This document shows positions 28,792 through 33,245 of a stretch of 33,245 bases of DNA, piece by piece. Made by a program: the position numbers and the translations under genes. The stretch spans positions 1-33,245 of the forward strand of contig JACQYT010000083.1 in the NCBI GenBank assembly GCA_016208085.1. The letters are read 5' to 3'. How positions within the stretch are numbered: position 1 is the first letter of the stretch; each line of letters begins with the position of its first letter. Source of the stretch: Elusimicrobiota bacterium (GTDB taxonomy: Bacteria; Elusimicrobiota; Elusimicrobia; Elusimicrobiales; UBA9959). The notes beneath the pieces are model-generated. The model did not search any database. It worked only from the letters and a program-made list of their open reading frames with translations, and had not been told where the DNA came from.

Positions 28792-29709
28792 ATGACGAAT
28801 CTTGGAATAATGTGGATTCTCTTTGTTTTGACCGCCGCCGCGCTGTTTGTCGCCGATATCAAGATCTCGGCCGGCCGGCCCCATGAGATCTCACAAAAGG
28901 AAGCCTTGCTCCTTTGTTCCTTCTGGATAATCGTCGCGACGCTTTTTGGGTTTCTGACCGGCTACATGCTGGGTTATGAAAGGATGCTGGAATTTTTCAC
29001 GGCCTATGTCATAGAGTATTCGCTGTCGATGGACAACATGTTCGTGTTCATCATGATCTTCGCCTATTTCCACGTACCCAAGAAATACCAGCCCAGGATC
29101 CTGACCTGGGGCATCCTGGGGGCGGTCGTCATGCGCCTTATTCTTATCATCGCCGGCGTGGGCCTGATAAACGCTTTTACCTGGATCATCTATGTTTTCG
29201 GCGCCATCCTGATCTTTACCGCGGTCAAGATGTTCCTCCAGAAGGATTCGGAGATGAACCCCGGCAGGAATCCGGTCTTAAAACTGCTGGCCCGGATCAT
29301 GCCTGTAGACCACACCGTGGAAACCGCCGCCTTCTTCGTTAAAAAAAGGAGCTGGCATGCGACGCCCCTGTTCGCCACGCTCCTCGTCATAGAAACCTCC
29401 GACCTGATCTTCGCCGTGGACTCCATCCCCGCTGTGCTGGCCATTTCAAAAGAGGCCTTTATAGTCTACACCTCCAATGTTTTCGCCGTGATCGGCCTGC
29501 GCTCCCTTTACTTTTTCCTGGCCGCGATCATGGATTACTTCCGGTTCCTTAAGACCGGCATCTCCGTGATCCTGTTCTACGTGGGCGTAAAGATGCTGGC
29601 TTCCGACTTTTTCCATATACCCGCGCTGACCTCGCTATGCGTCGTGCTGGGCATCATGGCCCTTTCCATAATCATGTCCGTGCTGATAAAGCCTAAAAGA
29701 AGGGTGTAG
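28792..29709 (+). CDS. TerC/Alx-family integral membrane protein
   Basis: A 305-residue membrane protein with about eight or nine hydrophobic helices and the TerC family signatures: EYSLSMDNMFVFIMIF (about 75-90), with the conserved acidic D81 next to N82, and ETSDLIFAVDSIPAVLAIS near residue 200, with paired aspartates that bind metal. Members are linked to tellurite resistance and, for Alx and some TerC proteins, to manganese export, or to metalation of secreted enzymes. Which applies here is not visible. The length matches Alx-type proteins (about 320). It is divergent from the P-loop gene and convergent with the FKBP gene; a hairpin follows its stop. No tellurite-operon partners are present. 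Confidence 0.92.
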   Translation: MTNLGIMWILFVLTAAALFVADIKISAGRPHEISQKEALLLCSFWIIVATLFGFLTGYMLGYERMLEFFTAYVIEYSLSMDNMFVFIMIFAYFHVPKKYQPRILTWGILGAVVMRLILIIAGVGLINAFTWIIYVFGAILIFTAVKMFLQKDSEMNPGRNPVLKLLARIMPVDHTVETAAFFVKKRSWHATPLFATLLVIETSDLIFAVDSIPAVLAISKEAFIVYTSNVFAVIGLRSLYFFLAAIMDYFRFLKTGISVILFYVGVKMLASDFFHIPALTSLCVVLGIMALSIIMSVLIKPKRRV

Positions 29710-29726
29710 AGTATGGGGTATAGGGT

Positions 29727-29778
29727 GGGAAACGGAAAACAGAAAACGGGGAACGGAATTTTCCGCTCCCCGTTTCCC
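29727..29778. terminator. Convergent hairpin between the TerC and FKBP genes
   Basis: Outer arms GGGAAACGG (29727-29735) and CCGTTTCCC (29770-29778) enclose a second, imperfect stem built on CGGGGAACGG / CCGCTCCCCG. It lies between two convergent genes and could end transcription from both sides, but neither side has a strong T tract. Heptamer-like G-rich words (GGGGTATAGGGT) precede it. Confidence 0.5.
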
Positions 29779-29822
29779 GCTAAACAGCCTGGCGGGTCCG
29801 TCTCTGGCGGAAAACCGTCGGG

Positions 29823-30662
29823 TTATTTCTTTTCTTCCGGCGCGGCTTCCGGTTTGGCTTGCGCGGCGGCAGGTTTCGCTTCCGCAGGAGCCGCCGGCTG
29901 GACTTCGGCCTTTACCTCTTCCGCCTTGGTTACGATATCCAGCAGTTCCACTTCAAACACCAGCGTGGCTCCGCCGGGTATGGCGCCGGGACTGCCTTGA
30001 TCGCCGTAGGCGGTGTCGGAAGGGCAGACCAGCTTGGCTTTGCCGCCGACACGCATCTTCTGCACGCCTTCGGTCCAGCAAGGTATCACGCGGTTAAGCG
30101 GGAATTCAGCGGGCGCCTTGCGTTCCACCGAACTGTCGAACACTCTCCCGTCCATCAGAGTGCCGTGGTAATGGACTTTAACCTCGTCGGTGGCCCTGGG
30201 ACCGGCGCCGGCGCCTTCCGTCACCGGGATATAGACGACGCCGCTTTCAAACTTCTGCGCCCCCGGTTCCCCGGCCATCTTGTCCAGGAAAGCCCTGGAC
30301 TTTTCTTTTTCCGCCTGAACTTTGGCTTTTTCCTTTTCCATTATGACGGCCTGCTTTTTGCCCATATATTCATTAAACTTGGTCCCGTAGGAGTCATCCA
30401 CCCTGGCCGGGATATTTTTCAGGGCGTCGCTGATGCCCATGATTATGTATTTGGCTTCCCCGGCGGTGAAATCATACGATTTAAGGCTTCTCGCCACCAT
30501 CTTGTTTCCGAGGAAATAAAGAGCTTTCTGATCGTCGGTCAGTTGGACAGTCCCGGCCGGCTTAGCGGCTTTAGGCGTCCCCTCAAGCCGTTTAGCGGGT
30601 TCTGCCGCCCCGGCGAACGCAGACAGAACGCATACCAGAGTAATTAACGCGAGTTGTTTCAT
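29823..30662 (-). CDS. Periplasmic FKBP-type peptidyl-prolyl isomerase (FkpA/Mip-like)
   Basis: A 279-residue protein. Signal peptide at 1-19 (MKQLALITLVCVLSAFAGA). A helical dimerisation domain covers about 30-115 (KALYFLGNKMVARSLKSYDF ... a charged helix rich in Lys, Glu, Ala). The FKBP catalytic domain covers about 125-240, with VHYHGTLMDGRVFDSS, WTEGVQKMRVGGKAKLVCPSDTAYGD and IPGGATLVFEVELLDI. An Ala/Pro/Glu/Lys-rich tail follows. It folds proline-containing envelope proteins. The start was placed at 30662 because this gives a proper signal peptide; AGGAGG lies 12 nt upstream, rather far. The frame is open further upstream, but those codons cover the promoter region. It is divergent from the outer-membrane-barrel gene, so both may share a regulatory region. 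Confidence 0.9.
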   Translation of the reverse strand: MKQLALITLVCVLSAFAGAAEPAKRLEGTPKAAKPAGTVQLTDDQKALYFLGNKMVARSLKSYDFTAGEAKYIIMGISDALKNIPARVDDSYGTKFNEYMGKKQAVIMEKEKAKVQAEKEKSRAFLDKMAGEPGAQKFESGVVYIPVTEGAGAGPRATDEVKVHYHGTLMDGRVFDSSVERKAPAEFPLNRVIPCWTEGVQKMRVGGKAKLVCPSDTAYGDQGSPGAIPGGATLVFEVELLDIVTKAEEVKAEVQPAAPAEAKPAAAQAKPEAAPEEKK

Positions 30663-30805
30663 ATTCCGAATCATCCTCCTGTGCTTAACCTGCATCGTAA
30701 ATATAATAGCAAAATTGGGGCTCTGCCTTAAATCACCGGGCACAATAAGAAAATTTTTAAAAAAATGCGGGATAAGGAGCCGCAAAATGATATAGAATAT
30801 CACCC
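30663..30805. promoter_or_regulatory. Divergent promoter region (FKBP / barrel genes)
   Basis: This 143-nt AT-rich gap lies between two divergent genes. On the minus strand, TATTATATTT lies about 40 nt before the FKBP start and could be a -10 region. On the plus strand, GATATAGAATATC, a small palindrome containing a TATAGAAT box, ends 5 nt before the barrel gene ATG, which has no Shine-Dalgarno, so that gene may also be read from a leaderless transcript. Confidence 0.4.
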
Positions 30806-31891
30806 ATGAGAGCATCCTGTAAAAAATTCCTGTCCGGCATATTGACAGCTCTTGCCTTTTTTTGGGCTGTCGCCGCCGTATCCCCCCGGTCCGTCTGCGG
30901 CTACTCGCTGAACGCCGGGCCGGAGGACACTTTTATTTTCAAGGGCGAAGTCAGGGACTGGTTCGCCTGCGGCTCCGTCAAATACCGCCTGGCCACGCTG
31001 ATCTCGCCGCCCGGCGCGAATAAAGTTTACATAGGCGACACTCTGGATTATCGGGACATGGATAGCGCGCTGCCGCTGTTTTCGGCCGAGGTCCGGCCTT
31101 TAAAAGGCGTTGCGCTGGATTTTCAAATCGGCGACAGCCGCTTTTCAGACGGAAAAGTCTTTATCCATAACTGGCTGGATGGCCCCCGCAGTGTCCTTAC
31201 CTTTTACAACGGGACGGTGTGGACCGGACCCGACCACAGGGATTACGCCAAGACGCGCGCCGAAATAAACGGAACAACAAGGCTTTACTCCGCCGACGCC
31301 TATTTCCGCGTCTTTAAAACCGCCGCGCGCGCGCTGCGGGACGAATACGACCTGCAGCACAGCCTTGAGCTTTTTGCCGGCTACAGCTGGTACCAGAACC
31401 GGATCAGCATCGCGGACGGCTATACCCTGCTGTCCGTTGATATTTTTGATCCGGCTGTCTTTGGTCCGCCCCCGGCGCTGGGCCCTATAACGGGACTGGA
31501 CTCCTTTTATAATACGACCTGGCAGGGCTGGCGCGTCGGATTGCGGGAACAAGCCAGGCTTTCCGGTATTTGGTCGCTAAACGCGAAATTTGCTTTCGGC
31601 CCCACTATGGCATACAGGGGACAGGGCTTATGGAACCTTGGCACCTACTATTCCGACAGCTTCAGTTTCCGGCACACCGTTACCGGCCAGGTCTTGGAGT
31701 TGTCGGCCTTCGCTGAATGTCGCTTCTGGAAGCAGTTCCGGCTTAACGCCGGATACATGGGCTGGTTTTACAGAATTACCTCGGGCGCTCAAAGAACTTA
31801 TTACACCGACGGCACACAGTCCGAAACACATATTGTCGATTTAAACGCCGCCCGCAAAGGTTTTTTCCTGGCCCTTTCCTGGAAATACTGA
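30806..31891 (+). CDS. Probable outer-membrane beta-barrel protein (omptin-like shape)
   Basis: A 361-residue protein with a signal peptide (about 1-32, hydrophobic FLSGILTALAFFWAVAAVSP). The remainder shows alternating polar and aromatic residues typical of membrane beta strands (HSLELFAGYSWYQNRISIADGY, TWQGWRVGLREQARLSGIWSLNAKFAFGP, QFRLNAGYMGWFYRI). It ends in SWKY, an aromatic C-terminus recognised by the barrel assembly machinery. The size and strand pattern resemble omptins and the related Pom-type porins, but I cannot place an omptin catalytic set with confidence, so protease activity is not claimed. The gene stands alone and is convergent with the phosphate transporter gene, only 28 nt from its stop. 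Confidence 0.72.
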   Translation: MRASCKKFLSGILTALAFFWAVAAVSPRSVCGYSLNAGPEDTFIFKGEVRDWFACGSVKYRLATLISPPGANKVYIGDTLDYRDMDSALPLFSAEVRPLKGVALDFQIGDSRFSDGKVFIHNWLDGPRSVLTFYNGTVWTGPDHRDYAKTRAEINGTTRLYSADAYFRVFKTAARALRDEYDLQHSLELFAGYSWYQNRISIADGYTLLSVDIFDPAVFGPPPALGPITGLDSFYNTTWQGWRVGLREQARLSGIWSLNAKFAFGPTMAYRGQGLWNLGTYYSDSFSFRHTVTGQVLELSAFAECRFWKQFRLNAGYMGWFYRITSGAQRTYYTDGTQSETHIVDLNAARKGFFLALSWKY

Positions 31892-31919
31892 CACGGATTC
31901 CACAACTTATAACTCAAAA

Positions 31920-32921
31920 CTACCGAAACATCAGAACCGCCAGTTTGTAACAAACCCCGGAGATCAGCGCCGCGGCCGGGATGGTGATTATCCAGGCCCA
32001 GACTATGCGGCCGGCTATGCCCCATTTGACGGCGCGTACGTTCCTGACGCTGCCGATGCCGACTATGGCGCCGGTTATGGTATGGGTAGTGCTTATGGGT
32101 ACGCCCAGGGCCGACGCGCCGAACAGCACCAGTGAGGCGCCGAACTCCGCGCAGAAGCCGTCCACCGGGCGGAGCTTGGACAGTTTATTGCCCATGGTCT
32201 TGACTATGCGCCAGCCGCCGGACATAGTGCCCAGCGCTATTGTCGCGTGGCAGGAGAGCACTATCCAGAGCGGCACATGGAATTCCGTGCCCAGGTAGCC
32301 GGCGCTGAACAGCAGGCCCGCTATTATGCCCATGGTCTTTTGGGCGTCGTTGCCGCCGTGGCCCAGGCTGTAGGCCGCGGCCGACAGGAGCTGGCCTTTG
32401 CGGAACAGATGGTCTACTTTAGCCGGGGTGGAGCGGGCGAAGATGTTATAAACTATGATCCCCAGCGTCAGCCCCAGCAGCATACCCACTACCGGCGAGA
32501 TGACTATAAAGGCCACCGTCTTTATAATACCTTTCATCACCAGCGCGTCCGTCCCCGCCTTTACCAGCGCGGCGCCGATAAGCCCGCCCACCAGCGCGTG
32601 CGAGGAACTGGACGGTATGCCGAAATACCAGGTTATGAGATTCCACGAGCAGGCGCCCATCAGCGCGCCGAAGATGATGTAGCTGTCCACCTGGGCTATA
32701 TCCACTATGCCCTTGCCTATGGTCCCGGCCACGTGCAGGCCGAAGAACGCGAAGGCGATAAAGTTGAAGAATGCCGCCCAGATCACCGCGTATTTCGGTG
32801 AAAGCACGCGGGTGGCCACGATGGTCGCTATGGAATTAGCCGCGTCGTGGAAGCCGTTCAGGAAATCAAAGAACAGCGCCAGCGCCACCAGGAAGATTAT
32901 TGCTGTAAGCGTGCTATCCAT
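31920..32921 (-). CDS. pit: Inorganic phosphate transporter, PiT family
   Basis: A 333-residue membrane protein with about ten helices and the inverted repeat of the PiT/PHO4 family. The signatures are GFHDAANSIATIVATRVLSP at the N-terminus and SLGHGGNDAQKTMGI in the second half, with GIPSSSSHALVGGLIGA and GVPISTTHTITGAIVGIG as the paired P-x-S/T-S/T-H motifs. It imports phosphate, or metal phosphate, driven by a cation gradient across the inner membrane. The length is typical of the short bacterial and archaeal PiT proteins. The DUF47/PhoU-like gene that often accompanies it is not next to it. The ribosome-binding site is weak (GGTG). Confidence 0.94.
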   Translation of the reverse strand: MDSTLTAIIFLVALALFFDFLNGFHDAANSIATIVATRVLSPKYAVIWAAFFNFIAFAFFGLHVAGTIGKGIVDIAQVDSYIIFGALMGACSWNLITWYFGIPSSSSHALVGGLIGAALVKAGTDALVMKGIIKTVAFIVISPVVGMLLGLTLGIIVYNIFARSTPAKVDHLFRKGQLLSAAAYSLGHGGNDAQKTMGIIAGLLFSAGYLGTEFHVPLWIVLSCHATIALGTMSGGWRIVKTMGNKLSKLRPVDGFCAEFGASLVLFGASALGVPISTTHTITGAIVGIGSVRNVRAVKWGIAGRIVWAWIITIPAAALISGVCYKLAVLMFR

Positions 32922-33022
32922 GTTTCACCATTGCGGAACGCCGGATCAACTGTATATAGTTTAACAAAAAAGCGCGAAATCGACTGTTTTTAGCATAGGT
33001 CTCGACGGAGCCGATGAAATGG

Positions 33023-33245
33023 TTACTTGCAAATTCGGAAAGTTTTGGGCAACCGCAGCCTGTGGATATTGCGGAAGGCTTGCAGAAACTCCTTTTGGTA
33101 ATGATAATCGTCCGGGAGCTTGACGATGTTCTGGCTGCCACGCTTTGTCAGCTTTGCGGGCAACATCAGGAAATCGGTACGTATGGTATCGAGGGTAGCG
33201 AAGCGCCATTGCTTGGGCAAGCACAGGCGCTTGAACCAGTGAACC
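33023..33245 (-). CDS. Transposase C-terminal part (IS1380/IS4-like DDE family), cut by the window edge
   Basis: The minus-strand frame is open from the edge to the TAA at 33023 and gives the last 73 residues of a protein, beginning VHWFKRLCLPKQWRFATLDT. The pattern (a basic WFK... segment, ..TIRTDFLMLPAKLTKRG, ..KLPDDYHYQKEFLQAFRNI) resembles the C-terminal end of IS1380-type and similar DDE transposases. The catalytic residues would lie beyond the edge. The sequence between its stop and the phosphate transporter start (32922-33022) probably contains the end of the element, but I cannot place the inverted repeat with only one end visible. Confidence 0.6.
   Translation of the reverse strand, partial: VHWFKRLCLPKQWRFATLDTIRTDFLMLPAKLTKRGSQNIVKLPDDYHYQKEFLQAFRNIHRLRLPKTFRICK

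Overview
The window most likely comes from a Gram-negative-type (diderm) bacterium. It encodes an outer-membrane secretin, OmpA-like domains, a probable beta-barrel protein ending in an aromatic residue, and O-antigen-ligase-type membrane enzymes. Base composition is GC-rich. The gene content and the abundance of short hairpin and heptamer repeats would suit an Elusimicrobiota-like or other little-studied environmental lineage, but that placement is inference; nothing here is a definitive taxonomic marker.

Layout. Positions 1-531 hold no confident gene. From 532 to 3547 a minus-strand group encodes a flippase-like membrane protein, a stand-alone response regulator, an EndoIII-superfamily DNA glycosylase and a frameshifted TPR protein. 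Divergent from it, on the plus strand, are L-aspartate oxidase (nadB) and uvrA (3701-8289). The core of the window is a minus-strand cluster read from 21651 down to 8403: a double OmpA-like protein, a PilM-PilN fusion (GspL-like), PilO, PilP/GspC-like, secretin, PilB/GspE ATPase, PilC/GspF, four prepilin-like proteins in the order G-I-J-K, and a secreted MA-type metallopeptidase. Upstream of it (21890-27147) are two tandem O-antigen-ligase/TPR membrane proteins, which could glycosylate the pilins or build surface polysaccharide. A tRNA-Thr(CGT), a small MITE-like insertion, a P-loop protein of unknown function, a TerC-family membrane protein, an FKBP-type peptidyl-prolyl isomerase, a probable outer-membrane barrel and a PiT phosphate transporter follow. 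A transposase fragment runs off the right edge.

How it works together. The main cluster encodes most of a trans-envelope pilus or pseudopilus machine: assembly ATPase, inner-membrane platform, alignment complex, secretin and (pseudo)pilins. The order resembles a type II secretion operon, while the PilM/N/O/P/Q-like alignment proteins resemble type IV pili. No retraction ATPase (PilT) or prepilin peptidase (PilD) is in view.

The most unusual signal is in the non-coding DNA. (1) A composite element of up to five consecutive hairpins sits, in the same orientation, in three of the four spacers between pilC and the last pilin gene, with compensatory changes between copies. Fragments occur elsewhere, including as the last codons of the glycosylase gene. 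(2) GGGTAGA heptamer arrays able to form G-quadruplexes are paired with C-rich inverted partners. One lies inside a prepilin leader peptide and another forms the end of nadB. (3) A second hairpin family with covarying stems acts as a likely terminator. (4) An 83-bp inverted-repeat element is flanked by a perfect 8-bp direct repeat. (5) A 151-nt long inverted repeat separates the two ligase genes. Several of these repeats have entered coding sequence in frame, much as the Rickettsia palindromic elements do.
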